DNA of 64,000 nucleotides from Burkholderia sp. Bp8963 (GCF_003854275.1 NZ_QTQP01000029.1:1-64000); one strand, 5' to 3'; numbered from the stretch's first letter, positions 1 to 9,440 are shown. Numbers and translations are program-made. The notes: a model not told the origin generated them from the letters alone.

Positions 1-120
1 GCGCGCAAAGGCGACGGCGAACCTGGCGTCAAAACCATCTGGCTAGGCATGCAGCGAATAGTGGACTTCGTTGCTGGCATCAGGTACATGCGCGAGATTG
101 AGCATCAGACTTGTGTGTAA
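1..120 (+). CDS. IS4-family transposase, C-terminal fragment (5' end outside window)
   Basis: The frame is open from base 1 to the TAA at 118-120 and encodes 39 residues. The stretch GEPGVKTIWLGMQR is a C-terminal signature I recognise from IS4-type transposases that are common in Burkholderia. The rest of the protein, including the DDE catalytic residues, lies left of the window, so intactness cannot be judged. A strong rho-independent terminator follows at 184-215. I could not identify the IS right inverted repeat or a target duplication. Family assignment is from memory of the motif; moderate confidence. Confidence 0.6.
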   Translation, partial: ARKGDGEPGVKTIWLGMQRIVDFVAGIRYMREIEHQTCV

Positions 121-183
121 TGGAATGCAGTAAGCGCCCCACGCGCCCGTTGCGGGCGCCGCGCATCGCGCATGAAGTGTCCG

Positions 184-215
184 GACGAGCCCCTCAGACG
201 GGCTCGTCTTTTTTT
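184..215 (+). terminator. Rho-independent terminator after the transposase fragment
   Basis: A perfect 9-bp stem (GACGAGCCC at 184-192 pairing with GGGCTCGTC at 200-208) is followed directly by a run of seven T. The orientation fits the end of plus-strand transcription from the transposase. Confidence 0.85.
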
Positions 216-255
216 GTAAGCCGCATACCTCCGCCGCTCCCGCAAGGGGCGGCTT

Positions 256-286
256 CGCCCGGGCGCCTCGCGTCCGGGCGCTTTTT
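256..286 (+). terminator. Second terminator-like hairpin
   Basis: CGCCCGGGCG (256-265) pairs with CGTCCGGGCG (271-280) with one G-T wobble and is followed by CTTTTT. It lies 40 bases after the first terminator and faces the same way, so it may be a back-up insulating the minus-strand carnitine operon from upstream transcription. Confidence 0.5.
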
Positions 287-356
287 CGCCGGCCACGGCG
301 AATGCGTCGACGTCACCGGTTCGCGCGTGCGAACGCCCGCTGTTGCACGCGGCGAA

Positions 357-1286
357 TCACGCGTGTGGCGCGACCACGAACGCCGCGATCTCGCGATGCA
401 TCCGCGCCGCCTGCGGACTCGTATCGAGCGCACGCCAGCAGCCGTGCACGAGCCCTTCCCCAAGCCAGAAACGCGCGGCGCCGCCCGCGTCGCGAATCCG
501 TTCGACGTAGACCCGCGCATCGTCGCGCAGCGGATCGTGCTCCGCGCCGATTGCGAGCACCGGCGGCAAGCCGTCGAAGCGCGCGGCATCGAGCGGCACC
601 GTCGCGCGCGGCGGCGGCCCGTTTCCCCAGTACAGCGCGCGATAGCGATGGACATCGTCGAGCGTCAGCATCGGCGCGTGCGCTTCGGTGTCACGCGCCG
701 GCCGTTGCGGCTCGCTGCCCAGCATCGGATAGACGAGCGCGATCCCGTCGATCCCGCCCTCCGCTGCGTCGCGCAGCGACGTCGCGACAGCCGCCGCAAG
801 CATGCCGCCCGCGCTGTCGCCCGCGAGCGTCAGCGGCCGCGCGCAAGGCCCGAACGGCAGACGCGCCGCGAGTGCCGCGCGGGCGACGGCCAGGCAGTCG
901 TCGAGCGCGGCGGGCGCCGGATGCTCGGGCGCGAGCCGGTAATCGACCGCGATCACGTCGGCCCCGGCATCGGCCGCGACACGCGCGGTGATCAGCGCAT
1001 GGCTGTCGAGCGAGCCGACGACGAAGCCGCCGCCATGGAAGAACAGCACGGTACCGCGCGGCGCCGCGTGCGCGGGCCGGTAGCGGCGCAACGCGATCGC
1101 GGGGCCGTGCGGCGCGCGCCACGTCGCATCGTGCTGCACGATCCCCGGCGGCAAGCCGGCCGGTGTCCACGCCGCCGCGAAGCGCTCGTACAGGCGACGC
1201 TGGTCCTCCGGCGAACGCGTCGCCGCGTCCGCCGGATACCACGCGTCGACCGCCGCGACGAACGTCGCGATTTCCGCTTCGAGCAT
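357..1286 (-). CDS. hocS: Short-chain acylcarnitine hydrolase (HSL-type alpha/beta hydrolase)
   Basis: This 309-residue cytoplasmic hydrolase has the hormone-sensitive-lipase signature HGGG (84-87, oxyanion hole), the nucleophile motif GDSAGG (156-161, Ser158), and Asp250 and His280 at the expected places for the triad. It is the last gene of caiX-cdhC-cdhA-cdhB-hocS, 15 bases after cdhB. In Pseudomonas aeruginosa the gene in the same position (hocS) hydrolyses O-acylcarnitines with short chains to free carnitine, and I assign the same role from synteny. The ribosome binding site is weak, suggesting translational coupling. Substrate is inferred, not visible in sequence. Confidence 0.8.
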   Translation of the reverse strand: MLEAEIATFVAAVDAWYPADAATRSPEDQRRLYERFAAAWTPAGLPPGIVQHDATWRAPHGPAIALRRYRPAHAAPRGTVLFFHGGGFVVGSLDSHALITARVAADAGADVIAVDYRLAPEHPAPAALDDCLAVARAALAARLPFGPCARPLTLAGDSAGGMLAAAVATSLRDAAEGGIDGIALVYPMLGSEPQRPARDTEAHAPMLTLDDVHRYRALYWGNGPPPRATVPLDAARFDGLPPVLAIGAEHDPLRDDARVYVERIRDAGGAARFWLGEGLVHGCWRALDTSPQAARMHREIAAFVVAPHA

Positions 1287-1301
1287 CGTTCGCGCGCTGC
1301 G

Positions 1302-1790
1302 CTAGCGGCGTGACGGCAAGCCGATCACGCGCCCCGCAAACGCCGGCGGCGGGCAGTCGCACTGCAACGCATGCAGCGCCGCGACCCGTTCCGCGACATC
1401 GGCATCGAACGGCGCCGACTTCGCGCCGTCGCGCGTATCGACGTGCAGCAACATCTGCTCGCTCGCCGACACCGGCTCGTCGAGCCCGTCCGCGAACAGT
1501 TCCAGATACAGATGCAGCCGCTTCGCGTCGTGCGCGAGCACACGCGCATCGACACGCACGCGCCGGCCTTCCTTGATCTCGTGCAGGTAGTTGATGTGCG
1601 CCTCGAGCGTGTAGGCCGAGCGCCCCCGCGACCTGCGGGTCGCGTCGTCGAGGCCGATGCGGTCCAGCAGCGCATCGGTCGCGAAGCTGAAGATCAGCAG
1701 GTAGAACGCATCGCGCAGGTGTCCATTGTAGTCGACCCATTCGGGCCGCACGACGTCGCGGTATATCGTCAGCGGGGTATCGCCCGTCAT
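1302..1790 (-). CDS. cdhB: Betainyl-CoA thioesterase (hotdog fold)
   Basis: The product is a 162-residue single-domain hotdog thioesterase with the diagnostic VDYNGHLRD segment (19-27), in which the Asn-Gly-His is typical of 4HBT-like enzymes. In the carnitine pathway CdhB hydrolyses betainyl-CoA made by CdhC to glycine betaine and CoA. The start ATG at 1790 has GAGGA upstream and lies 14 bases after the cdhA stop. A much longer open frame continues upstream of this start, but it runs through the coding strand of cdhA and is not real. Identity rests on fold plus operon position. Confidence 0.85.
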   Translation of the reverse strand: MTGDTPLTIYRDVVRPEWVDYNGHLRDAFYLLIFSFATDALLDRIGLDDATRRSRGRSAYTLEAHINYLHEIKEGRRVRVDARVLAHDAKRLHLYLELFADGLDEPVSASEQMLLHVDTRDGAKSAPFDADVAERVAALHALQCDCPPPAFAGRVIGLPSRR

Positions 1791-1804
1791 CGCCAAGTCC
1801 TCGC

Positions 1805-2770
1805 CTAGTCCTCGAAACGCATGCCATGCCGCGCCTTCACCGCGGCGATCGCGCGCAGCACCTCGGTAATGCACTCGTCGCGATAGCGCTCGAGCTCCTT
1901 GATGCTGCGCGTGCCCTGCTGCTCGGCCGTGCCGTCGACGACGCTGTCGATCAATGCGTCGGTCAACTGCGGCGCAACGAGCTTCGTCCACGGCAGTTCG
2001 AGCGCCGGGCCGAACTGCTGCATGAAGTGTCGCATGCCCGCATCGCCGCCGGCGAGCGTGTAGGTCAGGAACGTGCCCATGAACGACCAGCGGATGCCTG
2101 CGCCGAACCGGATCGCGTCGTCGATCTCGCCCGTCGTCGCGACGCCTTCGTTGACGAGATGCAGCGCCTCGCGCCACAGCGCCTCGAGCAGCCGGTCCGC
2201 GATGAAGCCCGGCACTTCCTTGCGCACGTGCAGCGGCCGCATGCCGAGACGGCGATAGATCCCGATCGCCGCTTCCACCGCTTCGGGCGAAGTGCGCGCG
2301 CCGCCGAGCACCTCGACGAGCGGCAGCAGGTACACGGGGTTGAACGGATGACCGACCACGCAGCGCTCCGGATGCGTCGCGCGCGCATAGAAATCCGTCG
2401 GCAACAGCCCCGACGTCGACGACGCGATGATCGCGCCCGGCTTCGCCGCGCGGCTGATCTGCTCGTGCAGCTCCAGCTTCAGCGCTTCGCGCTCGGGCGC
2501 GCTTTCCTGGATAAAGTCCGCGTCGGCGACGCATTCGTCGATCGTCGCGACGAAGCGCAGGCGCGCCGGATCGGCACCCGGCGCCAGGCCGACGCGTTCG
2601 AGCGCGGGCCACGCGTTCGCGACGTTCGCGCGCAATTGCTTCTCCGCGCCGGGAGCGGGATCCCATACCACCACGTCGAGACCGTGGGCGAGCGCGCGGG
2701 CAACCCAGCCGCTGCCGATCACGCCGGTGCCGATTGCGGCGAACGTCTTGATGTCGGTAATCAAAGCCAT
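1805..2770 (-). CDS. cdhA: L-carnitine dehydrogenase
   Basis: This 321-residue protein of the 3-hydroxyacyl-CoA dehydrogenase superfamily oxidises L-carnitine to 3-dehydrocarnitine with NAD+. The N-terminal Rossmann motif GTGVIGSG is at 14-21, followed by the family's C-terminal helical dimerisation domain with the ESAPE segment near residue 90. The length is the usual one for CdhA. The gene sits between the dehydrocarnitine cleavage enzyme and the betainyl-CoA thioesterase, matching the reaction order around it. The ATG at 2770 is the first start in a frame with family-like sequence throughout. Confidence 0.9.
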   Translation of the reverse strand: MALITDIKTFAAIGTGVIGSGWVARALAHGLDVVVWDPAPGAEKQLRANVANAWPALERVGLAPGADPARLRFVATIDECVADADFIQESAPEREALKLELHEQISRAAKPGAIIASSTSGLLPTDFYARATHPERCVVGHPFNPVYLLPLVEVLGGARTSPEAVEAAIGIYRRLGMRPLHVRKEVPGFIADRLLEALWREALHLVNEGVATTGEIDDAIRFGAGIRWSFMGTFLTYTLAGGDAGMRHFMQQFGPALELPWTKLVAPQLTDALIDSVVDGTAEQQGTRSIKELERYRDECITEVLRAIAAVKARHGMRFED

Positions 2771-2846
2771 GACAAACGCATCCTTCTAATCGAGTGGAAT
2801 CGGGTGGCGGCCGCTCACGCGCGCGCCGCCGTGACGCATCGTGATT

Positions 2847-3776
2847 TCAGGCAAATTCGGCAATCGCGCGGCGTTCGAGCGGACGCTCGCCGCGCGGCGG
2901 CAGGCCAAGCTTGCGGCGCCCTTCGGCCGGCGTCAGCACGCGGCCGCCGAGACGCTCGACGATTTCGCGCGCACGCTCGACGAGCGAGCCGTTCGACGCA
3001 GGCACGCCGCGATCGAGCCACAGGTTGTCCTCGAGGCCGACGCGCACATGGCCGCCGAGCAGCATCGCCTGCGCGACCATCGGCATCTGCATCCGGCCGA
3101 TGCCGAAGCCGGCCCAGTGCGCGCCCGGCGGCAGGTTGTCGACCATCGCCTTCATCGTGCCGGTATCGGCCGGCGCGCCCCACGGAATGCCGAGGCACAG
3201 CTGGAACAGCGGCGGATCGTCGAGCAGCCCCTCCTTCAGCAGCTGCTTCGCGAACCACAGATGCCCCGTGTCGAAGATCTCCAGCTCAGGCTTCACGCCA
3301 AGCGCCTGGATGCGCTTCGCGCCCGCGCGCAGCTGCGCGGGCGTCGACACGTAGATGTAGTCGCCGTCGCCGAAATTCAGCGTGCCGCAATCGAGCGTGC
3401 AGATTTCCGGCAGCAGCTCCTCGACGTGCACGAGCCGCGTGAGCCCGCCGACGAGGTCGGTGCCGCGGCCGAAGCGCATCGGATCCTCGCCCGGGCCGAT
3501 CTCGAGATCGCCGCCCATGCCGGCCGTCAGATTGATGATCACGTCGACGTCGGCCGAGCGGATCCGGTCGACCACTTCGCGATACAGGTTCGGATCGCGG
3601 CTGCCGCGCCCCGTCTGCGGATCGCGCACGTGGCAGTGCGCGACCGTCGCGCCGGCCTTCGCCGCCTCGATCGCGGCGGCCGCGATCTCCTTCGGCGTGA
3701 CCGGAATCGCCGGGTGCTTGCCGACCGTATCGCCCGCGCCGGTCACGGCGCACGTCACGATGACTTCGTGGTTCAT
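2847..3776 (-). CDS. cdhC: 3-dehydrocarnitine:acetyl-CoA trimethylamine-acyl transferase (BKACE, DUF849)
   Basis: A 309-residue TIM-barrel beta-keto acid cleavage enzyme. The zinc-binding HCHVRD motif is present (His47, His49), with the later Glu of the GLEDN segment as a further family-conserved ligand. CdhC condenses 3-dehydrocarnitine with acetyl-CoA to give acetoacetate and betainyl-CoA, which CdhB then hydrolyses. It is transcribed after caiX (91-base gap) and before cdhA (76-base gap). DUF849 proteins share this chemistry with different keto acids, so the substrate comes from operon context. Confidence 0.88.
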   Translation of the reverse strand: MNHEVIVTCAVTGAGDTVGKHPAIPVTPKEIAAAAIEAAKAGATVAHCHVRDPQTGRGSRDPNLYREVVDRIRSADVDVIINLTAGMGGDLEIGPGEDPMRFGRGTDLVGGLTRLVHVEELLPEICTLDCGTLNFGDGDYIYVSTPAQLRAGAKRIQALGVKPELEIFDTGHLWFAKQLLKEGLLDDPPLFQLCLGIPWGAPADTGTMKAMVDNLPPGAHWAGFGIGRMQMPMVAQAMLLGGHVRVGLEDNLWLDRGVPASNGSLVERAREIVERLGGRVLTPAEGRRKLGLPPRGERPLERRAIAEFA

Positions 3777-3867
3777 GCTGATTGCCTCGTTGGGTTCTGG
3801 TTGCTTCGTGGATCGTCGCGGCGCAGGGCCGCGCGCGGGGCCGTCACTGGCCGAGTCACTGGCCTGG

Positions 3868-4821
3868 TCACAGGCCGAGATACGCCTTCACCGCCGGCAG
3901 GCCGTCCTTGCCGTCGTACGTCTTCACGCCCGCGAGCCACGGATCGAGCACCTGCGGGTTCTTCTTCAGATAGGCCTTCGCGGCCTCGGCCGGCTTCGTC
4001 TTGTTCATCACCGCCTGCATCAGCTGGTTCTCGAGCTGCGTCGTGAAGCGCAGGTTCGTGACCAGCTTGCCGGCGTTCGGGCAGCGTGCGATGAAGTCGG
4101 GTGCGGTCAGCGTGTACACGCGCGCTTCGCCGTAGTTCGGCCCGAACGACGCGTCGCCGCCCGACAGATAGTTCATGCCGATCTGGATGTTCATCGGATG
4201 CGGCTCCCACCCGAGGAACACGACCCACTTCTTGTCGCGGATCGCGCGCTCGACCGTGACGAGCATCCCCGCCTCGCTCGATTCGACGAGCTTGAAGCCG
4301 CCGAGCCCGTACTGGTTCGTGTCGATCATCTTCTGTATCGTCGCGTTCGCGCTGCTGCCCGGCTCGATCCCGTAGATCTTGCCGTCGAGTTCCGCGCGAT
4401 GCTTCGCGATGTCGTCGAAGGTCTTCAGGCCGGCCTGGTATTCGAAGCTCGGCACCGCGAGCGTCGCCTTCGCGCCGGACAGGTTCGGCGTCTCGACGAC
4501 GTTGATCGACTTGCTGTCGAGGAACGGCTGCAGCTGCTTCTGCTGCACGGGCCACCAGTAGCCGAGCGACACGTCGAGCTGCTTGCTCTTGAGCCCCGCG
4601 AACGAGATCGGCACCGACGAAATCGTCGTGGACGGCTTGTAGCCGAGCGCCTCGAACACCGTCGACGCCATCGCGGTGGTCGACGTGATGTCGGTCCAGC
4701 CAATGTCGGCGAAGCGCACGTTGCGGCAGCTTTCCGGATCCTGCCCGGCCAGCGACGCGGTCGACCACACGCACGCCGCCAGCCACGCCGCGCCCAGCGC
4801 GGCAAACTTTCTCGACTTCAT
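3868..4821 (-). CDS. caiX: Carnitine-binding periplasmic protein of an ABC transporter
   Basis: The product has 317 residues with a Sec signal peptide (cleavage near Ala25) followed by an OpuAC-type quaternary-amine-binding fold. The sequence has many Trp and Tyr residues, for example GYWWP near residue 88 and LGWEPH further on, as expected for an aromatic cage around a trimethylammonium group. It is the first gene of the carnitine operon. No permease or ATPase gene is next to it; in Pseudomonas CaiX is a peripheral binding protein that feeds a shared CbcWV core, and the same arrangement is likely here. The start has a GGAGGAACC ribosome site just upstream. Confidence 0.88.
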   Translation of the reverse strand: MKSRKFAALGAAWLAACVWSTASLAGQDPESCRNVRFADIGWTDITSTTAMASTVFEALGYKPSTTISSVPISFAGLKSKQLDVSLGYWWPVQQKQLQPFLDSKSINVVETPNLSGAKATLAVPSFEYQAGLKTFDDIAKHRAELDGKIYGIEPGSSANATIQKMIDTNQYGLGGFKLVESSEAGMLVTVERAIRDKKWVVFLGWEPHPMNIQIGMNYLSGGDASFGPNYGEARVYTLTAPDFIARCPNAGKLVTNLRFTTQLENQLMQAVMNKTKPAEAAKAYLKKNPQVLDPWLAGVKTYDGKDGLPAVKAYLGL

Positions 4822-5250
4822 GGTTCCTCCCGGTTCGACGGAGCGAGCAGGCGGTTGGCGGGATGCGTCCCGGCCTGCATCGTGGCCTCAAAAGTAACGA
4901 GCCATATTCGCGGCAAAGCGACCGCTGGCGACCTGTTCTTGACCAGGAGCGACTATGCGTAAAAACCACTAGATCGGGCAGATCCCTTGCCGGACGGGGA
5001 TCTGCGGGAGATTGAACACGGTTCGTGCTTGTCTTGTTGCGCCGCGGACGATGGTGCGCTGCTCCGATCCGTCTCGGGCCGCTCGTCGGCATCAAGCGAT
5101 GCGGATCGGCGCTGCGACGTGTGGGATGCGCGGTCGAGCGCGCACATGAAACTTTTGCGCGGCTTCGGCGGTAGCGCGTTCGGTTCGATGAGCGCGCTCG
5201 GCGGCCTCGCCGGCCCCGTCGCATCGGGCGTTGCGGGATACCTCGGCCCG
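4822..5250. other. Carnitine operon leader and flanking intergenic DNA
   Basis: This stretch must contain the caiX promoter, read on the minus strand, roughly within 4822-4975 where base composition is locally more AT-rich. I see no unambiguous -35/-10 pair or a regulator site that I could name. From about 4987 a plus-strand frame runs into the RHS remnant but has no recognisable protein before about 5250. Confidence 0.5.
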
Positions 5251-5655
5251 CTCGCGTACGCCTATGACGCGCGCGGACAGGGCGCCAGCGTGCGGGATGG
5301 GCAGCTCGAACACGATACGAACGCGACCCGCTCGGTCGGCTGACCGCCAAGGAAGCCGCTCGCGAGCGATGCGAGTATCTGTATGACAAGGCTGGGCGGA
5401 TTGCGTCGGCCGAACTGCATGCGCTGGCAGCGCGCGGGCCGTCACTGAAGAATCGGGTCAGCCTGAAGTATGGCTCGCGCGGCGAAGTGCTCGAGGAATA
5501 CACGCCGACCGGTTGGCTCTCGCATACGCATGACGAACTCGGCAACCGGGTCAGCACGACGATTTCGGGCGAGCGCAAGATCGACTGGCTGCATTACGGG
5601 TCGGGGCACGCGCACCAGATCCGGTTCGACGGCGCGGCCGTCATGCACGGCCAAA
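5251..5655 (+). pseudogene. RHS/YD-repeat protein remnant, frameshifted
   Basis: Two frames together give an RHS-like fragment. Frame 1 has AYAYDARG near 5251-5275 and ends at a TGA at 5341-5343. The next frame continues with CEYLYDKAGRIASAEL, LKYGSRGEVLEEY and HDELGNRVSTT, then SGHAHQIRFDG to about 5640. These are typical YD repeats. The N-terminal part, the core-terminating motif and any toxin tip are missing, and the frame changes around 5320-5340. After 5655 the sequence becomes the 3' end of the oppositely oriented HD gene. It is probably a leftover of an rhs toxin locus. Confidence 0.7.
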
Positions 5656-5691
5656 GCCCCCCGCCAGAACCGCGCATCCCACGAAGCAAAC

Positions 5692-6333
5692 TCACCCCAC
5701 CCAAGCCGAAGCCCGAATCACACTGCAGAAATTCCCGGCATGAAAATGCGGATCCTTGTCCGCCAGCACATCCGCCTTCACATTACCAAACGTCGACCCC
5801 GGCTTGTGTTTGATCCCGTCGTAGAACGCCTGGATGATGTCCTCCTTGAAATGAGGCGTACGCGGATGTGCACGAACGACAGCCTCCCGTTCGACGTCGC
5901 TGTATTCCGAATACGTAAGCCCCAGCACATCCATCTCGACACCGGCCGTCACGAGTGCAATAACGGGATGCATGTGCTGCGGAATCCCCGGCGTCGTGTG
6001 CAGCGCAATCGCCGTCCACACGACGTCGATGTCGTGCTGGGCAATGCCCTTGCTCCTGAGGAAATCTTGCGCGGCATTGGCGCCGTCCACCTCGAAGCGC
6101 TCGCACTCGCTGCTGTGCGTGTGCGTCAGCCCCATGTCATGAAACATGCACCCGCAGTAGAGCAGTTCGGGATCGTACTTGAGCCCGCGACGCTGGCCTG
6201 CCAGCGCGGCAAAGTAGTAGACGCGACTCGAGTGGTGGAACAGCAAAGGCGACGCCGTATCGCGAACCAGCTCCGTGATCTCGCGAGTCAGCTGGCTATC
6301 GGGAATGGTGATGCCGGCAACGTTCACAGTCAT
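5692..6333 (-). CDS. HD-domain hydrolase, cyanamide hydratase-like
   Basis: The 213-residue product has an HD metal-dependent fold: His34 region (FHHSSRVYYF), the HD pair in CMFHDMGL, and downstream His and Asp residues. The overall arrangement matches the cyanamide hydratase-type HD family (urea hydro-lyase-like), which is broad and mostly uncharacterised, so the substrate is not known. The gene is divergent from an AraC-type regulator at 6586, which is its likely regulator. Its 3' end abuts the RHS remnant, marking the border of a rearranged zone. Confidence 0.75.
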   Translation of the reverse strand: MTVNVAGITIPDSQLTREITELVRDTASPLLFHHSSRVYYFAALAGQRRGLKYDPELLYCGCMFHDMGLTHTHSSECERFEVDGANAAQDFLRSKGIAQHDIDVVWTAIALHTTPGIPQHMHPVIALVTAGVEMDVLGLTYSEYSDVEREAVVRAHPRTPHFKEDIIQAFYDGIKHKPGSTFGNVKADVLADKDPHFHAGNFCSVIRASAWVG

Positions 6334-6585
6334 GATCGACCTCCATGGAAAACATCTTCGATTCTCCGGATTCGATAGCTATCTTCAACAGACGTGTCAC
6401 GACAAATCCTGCCATTTTGCGTGACTGACGGACACGGCGCCGGAATCGCCAGACAAGCAGTATGTGCCCGGTTCGCACACCGATCGCGCGGCCAATCAGG
6501 ATCGAATGGCTGCAGCGTGACGCGCAGCACAGGACGTCTATACTGCTACGCGTCGCATTCGTCGCCACACCTCTCAAGTCCGGTC

Positions 6586-7557
6586 ATGCCGAAAGTCGTG
6601 GGTATCTTCGCCGTACCTGGCGTCCAGTTGCTCGATGTGTCCGCTCCGCTCGACGTGTTCGCGCAAGCGAACGCCGAGCTCGGCAAGGCGTTCTATACGC
6701 TGCGGATCATCGCCAGCGAACCGGGCCCGATCCGCAGTTCTTCCGGCGCGCAAATTCTGGCGGATTGGGTGACCCCCAATATCCCCGAACGCATCGACAC
6801 GCTGCTCGTCGCCGGCGCGCCAAGCGCCGGCCGCGTCGCGCTTCGCGCCGACGTGCTCGCGTGGCTGCGATCGGCGGCTGTTCATAGCAAACGGTACGGT
6901 TCGATCTGCACTGGCGCTTTCATACTTGCGGCAACCGGCCTGCTGAAAGGGCGTCGCCTGACCACGCATTGGGCCGCGGCCGACGCGTTGGCTCAGGCCT
7001 ATCCATCGCTTTCGGTCGACGAAGATGCGCTGTACGTGCGCGACGGCAAGCTGCGGACGGGCGCCGGCGTGACGGCCGGCCTGGATCTCGCGCTGGCCCT
7101 GGTGGAAGAGGATCTCGGCCGCGACATTGCAAGGCGCGTCGCGGCGCAACTGGTGATGTTCTTCAAGCGCCCTGGCGGGCAGCTCCAGTTCAGTCGCAAG
7201 GGCGAAGCGCGTCCGGTCGGTCGCTCCGTGCTGCAGGAAGTCCAGCGATGGATCGCGGCCAATCCGGAGCTTGATCACTCCGTCACGGAAATGGCAAAGC
7301 ACGCAGGAATGAGCGCCCGGCACTTCGCCCGGCTGTTCCGCGCGGAAGTCGGCATGACGCCCGCCGTATGGGTCGAGACAACCCGCATAGCCGCGGCCCG
7401 CAAACTGCTGGAAAATGGACACGACACGCCGAAGCAGGTCGCCGCGAAATGCGGCTTCGCAAACGTCGACACGCTGAGGCGGAGTTTCGCAAAACATGTC
7501 GGCATCACCCCTGCCGAATATCGAAAGCGCCAGTCCTTCACGTCGGAACAACCCTGA
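6586..7557 (+). CDS. GlxA/FtrA-type transcriptional regulator (DJ-1/PfpI domain + AraC HTH)
   Basis: A 323-residue protein with an N-terminal class-I glutamine-amidotransferase-like domain, including the elbow SICTGAF with Cys108, and a C-terminal AraC double helix-turn-helix ending in CGFANVDTLRRSFAKHVG. The start ATG at 6586 gives the canonical MPKVVGIFAV beginning; the longer frame upstream is unlike the family. It is divergent from the HD hydrolase gene (252-base shared region), which is its most likely target. A second member of the family follows 83 bases downstream. Confidence 0.82.
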   Translation: MPKVVGIFAVPGVQLLDVSAPLDVFAQANAELGKAFYTLRIIASEPGPIRSSSGAQILADWVTPNIPERIDTLLVAGAPSAGRVALRADVLAWLRSAAVHSKRYGSICTGAFILAATGLLKGRRLTTHWAAADALAQAYPSLSVDEDALYVRDGKLRTGAGVTAGLDLALALVEEDLGRDIARRVAAQLVMFFKRPGGQLQFSRKGEARPVGRSVLQEVQRWIAANPELDHSVTEMAKHAGMSARHFARLFRAEVGMTPAVWVETTRIAAARKLLENGHDTPKQVAAKCGFANVDTLRRSFAKHVGITPAEYRKRQSFTSEQP

Positions 7558-7640
7558 TACGACGCCGCGGAAACGGCGTGCGGCCTCGTAGCCGCAGCGA
7601 AGCACAAACCCTGTCCGCATCTGATCCAGACCTGCCCTCC

Positions 7641-8585
7641 ATGCCCGAGGATTTCCATTTCCTGCTGCTGCCCGGCTTCTCCGCACTCGGCTTCATGTCC
7701 GCGCTCGAACCGTTGCGCGTCGCGAACCGCTTTCGCACCGAGCTCTATCGCTGGCACGTGCTCAGCGCGGACGGCGCGCCGGTGCCCGCGAGCAACGGCA
7801 TTCCGCTCGCCGCGGAAGCCGCGTACGCGGATGTCGAGCGCGTCGACACGGTATTCGTCGTCGCGGGTTTCGATCCGCTCGTCTGCTACACGCGCGCGCT
7901 CGGCGACTGGCTGCGGCGTCAGCATCGGCACGGTGCAACGCTCGGCGGGATCGACACCGGCAGCTTCGTGCTCGCAGAAGCCGGGCTGTTCGGTCGGTCG
8001 GATACGCTCACGCTGCATTGGGAAGCGCTCGCCGCGTTCCGCGAGCGCTATCCGGACCTGAAGGCGACGCAGGAACTGTTCGAGATCGGCGAGCGGCGCA
8101 TCACGTGCGCGGGCGGCACCGCATCGATCGACCTGATGCTCGACCTGATCGGCCGGCGGCACGGCGCGGATCTCGCGGCCACGATTTCGGAGCAGTTCGT
8201 CGTCAGCCGGATCCGCCAGCGCTCGGACAGCCAGCGGCTCGAGATCGCCGCCCGCTATGGCGTGCACAACCGCAAGCTGATCCAGGTGATCGGCACGATG
8301 CAGCGGCATATGGAGAATCCGCTCGGGCCCGACGCGCTCGCCGACGAAGTCTCGATCACGCGCCGCCAGCTCGAGCGGCTGTTCAGCGCGACGCTGAACG
8401 ACACGCCGACACGCTTCTACCTGAACCTGCGGCTCGACCGCGCGCGCGAACTGCTACAGCAGACCGACATGACGATCACCGCGATCTGCGTCGCGTGCGG
8501 CTTCGAATCGCCGTCGCATTTCTCGCGCACTTACCGCACCCGCTTTGACATCAGCCCTCGCAGTGACCGTCGCGCGCTGCGTTGA
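7641..8585 (+). CDS. CdhR-like transcriptional regulator (amidotransferase-like domain + AraC HTH)
   Basis: This 314-residue regulator begins at the ATG at 7641 and has the same architecture as its upstream neighbour. At the nucleophile elbow it reads GIDTGSF, so Asp105 replaces the usual Cys. The C-terminal AraC domain ends in [17 protein letters not shown]. Given its position near the carnitine operon (about 2.8 kb from caiX) and its similarity in style to P. aeruginosa CdhR, I suggest it is the carnitine-responsive activator of caiX-cdhCAB-hocS. The family has many paralogues, so cdhR is plausible but not proven; the symbol is left blank. Confidence 0.75.
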   Translation: MPEDFHFLLLPGFSALGFMSALEPLRVANRFRTELYRWHVLSADGAPVPASNGIPLAAEAAYADVERVDTVFVVAGFDPLVCYTRALGDWLRRQHRHGATLGGIDTGSFVLAEAGLFGRSDTLTLHWEALAAFRERYPDLKATQELFEIGERRITCAGGTASIDLMLDLIGRRHGADLAATISEQFVVSRIRQRSDSQRLEIAARYGVHNRKLIQVIGTMQRHMENPLGPDALADEVSITRRQLERLFSATLNDTPTRFYLNLRLDRARELLQQTDMTITAICVACGFESPSHFSRTYRTRFDISPRSDRRALR

Positions 8586-8649
8586 TGCACGTTCGCATCA
8601 GGCTAGAATCATCGCTCGATCACCTCGCGCAACCACGCGCCTTCCCGTC

Positions 8650-9009
8650 ATGCAAGACACCCACCGCTCCATCGACGAACTCACCCCGGCACGCGTCACG
8701 ACTGCGTTCGACCTGCCTGGCCACACGACGGTCCGTTCGCTCGGCGTCGCGCAGGGCATCATCGTGCGCTCGCGCTCGATCGTCGGTTCGTTCGGCGCAT
8801 CGCTGCAGACGCTGTTCGGCGGCAACATCACGCTCTATACGTCGCTCTGCGAAAAAGCTCGCCAGCACGCGTTCGAGAAGATGCTCGACGACGCGCGCAA
8901 GCTCGGCGCGAACGCGGTCGTCGCGATGCGCTACGACTCGACGGAAATCGGCACGGGCGTCACCGAAGTGATCTGCTACGGCACGGCCGTCATCGTCAGA
9001 TCGGCGTGA
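8650..9009 (+). CDS. YbjQ-family (UPF0145) heavy-metal-binding-domain protein
   Basis: A 119-residue protein. The segment from [27 protein letters not shown] to [12 protein letters not shown] is the hallmark of the YbjQ family, a small pentameric fold of unknown function. The start at 8650 is supported by the typical family length plus a short N-terminal extension. It stands alone on the plus strand, 64 bases after the CdhR-like gene. Confidence 0.85.
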   Translation: MQDTHRSIDELTPARVTTAFDLPGHTTVRSLGVAQGIIVRSRSIVGSFGASLQTLFGGNITLYTSLCEKARQHAFEKMLDDARKLGANAVVAMRYDSTEIGTGVTEVICYGTAVIVRSA

Positions 9010-9267
9010 TGCACGGCGCGTTTCGCGCATACACGCAGATCGATCGCAGGTGCGGTGCGTATCGCAGACTCGACGCCGCCGGGCCTGCCGACCGCACACT
9101 ACACCCCTATCTCAAATTTGTTCGTTTTACTTGACAAGTGGCATCGTGCGGCTGCGCGCTCCTGCCATCGGCGCAATCGGATCCAACGGATTTCGACGCC
9201 GGCGAAGCCCTTGCGCACCGGAACGAAAATCCGCAGGAATCTTCAACGACGCGCGCGAAGTTTTTGA
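9010..9267. other. Intergenic DNA, no gene seen
   Basis: Only short arginine-rich frames without ribosome sites occur here. A perfect TTGACA at 9131-9136 has no matching -10 at the right distance. The stretch ends at the promoter listed at 9268-9297. Confidence 0.5.
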
Positions 9268-9297
9268 TTGACGCACCGTGCGATTCCCTCTTACCAT
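9268..9297 (+). promoter_or_regulatory. Sigma-70-like promoter of the small peptide transcript
   Basis: TTGACG (9268-9273) is separated by 18 bases from TACCAT (9292-9297). This is a good match in a GC-rich genome and lies 30 bases before a small frame with a ribosome site. Confidence 0.5.
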
Positions 9298-9326
9298 TGC
9301 GCTCGTTTCAACACATGGAGGCTGCT

Positions 9327-9380
9327 GTGCCTACCGATGCGAGTTGTAGTTGGTCCTGCACCAACCTGACTGCCGACTGA
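9327..9380 (+). CDS. Putative 17-residue Cys/Ser/Trp peptide (leader peptide or RiPP-like)
   Basis: The frame starts with GTG at 9327, with GGAGG five bases upstream, and encodes MPTDASCSWSCTNLTAD. An in-frame ATG at 9315 is also possible but overlaps the ribosome site. A sigma-70-like promoter precedes it, and a 9-bp hairpin with a T-rich tail follows at 9408-9440, so it sits in a compact transcript of about 140 bases. It could be an attenuation leader sensing cysteine or tryptophan, a modified-peptide precursor, or a chance frame on a small RNA. No database family comes to mind. Confidence 0.35.
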   Translation: MPTDASCSWSCTNLTAD

Positions 9381-9407
9381 GGAAGCTTCGCAGAGCCTTG
9401 TCTTCTG

Positions 9408-9440
9408 CCGCATCCTCGTAAAGCAGGATGCGGTGTCTTT
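9408..9440 (+). terminator. Terminator or attenuator hairpin after the small peptide
   Basis: CCGCATCCT (9408-9416) pairs perfectly with AGGATGCGG (9425-9433), followed by TGTCTTT. The T tract is short, so it may be a partial terminator or an attenuator for downstream genes. Confidence 0.5.

Noticed and set aside
4987-5250. Plus-strand frame as an intact small protein gene before the RHS remnant
   Set aside because: No ribosome site or family similarity; only the YD-repeat part from about 5251 is recognisable.
9131-9136. Perfect TTGACA as a promoter element
   Set aside because: The sequence 16-19 bases downstream is GC-rich with no -10-like hexamer.
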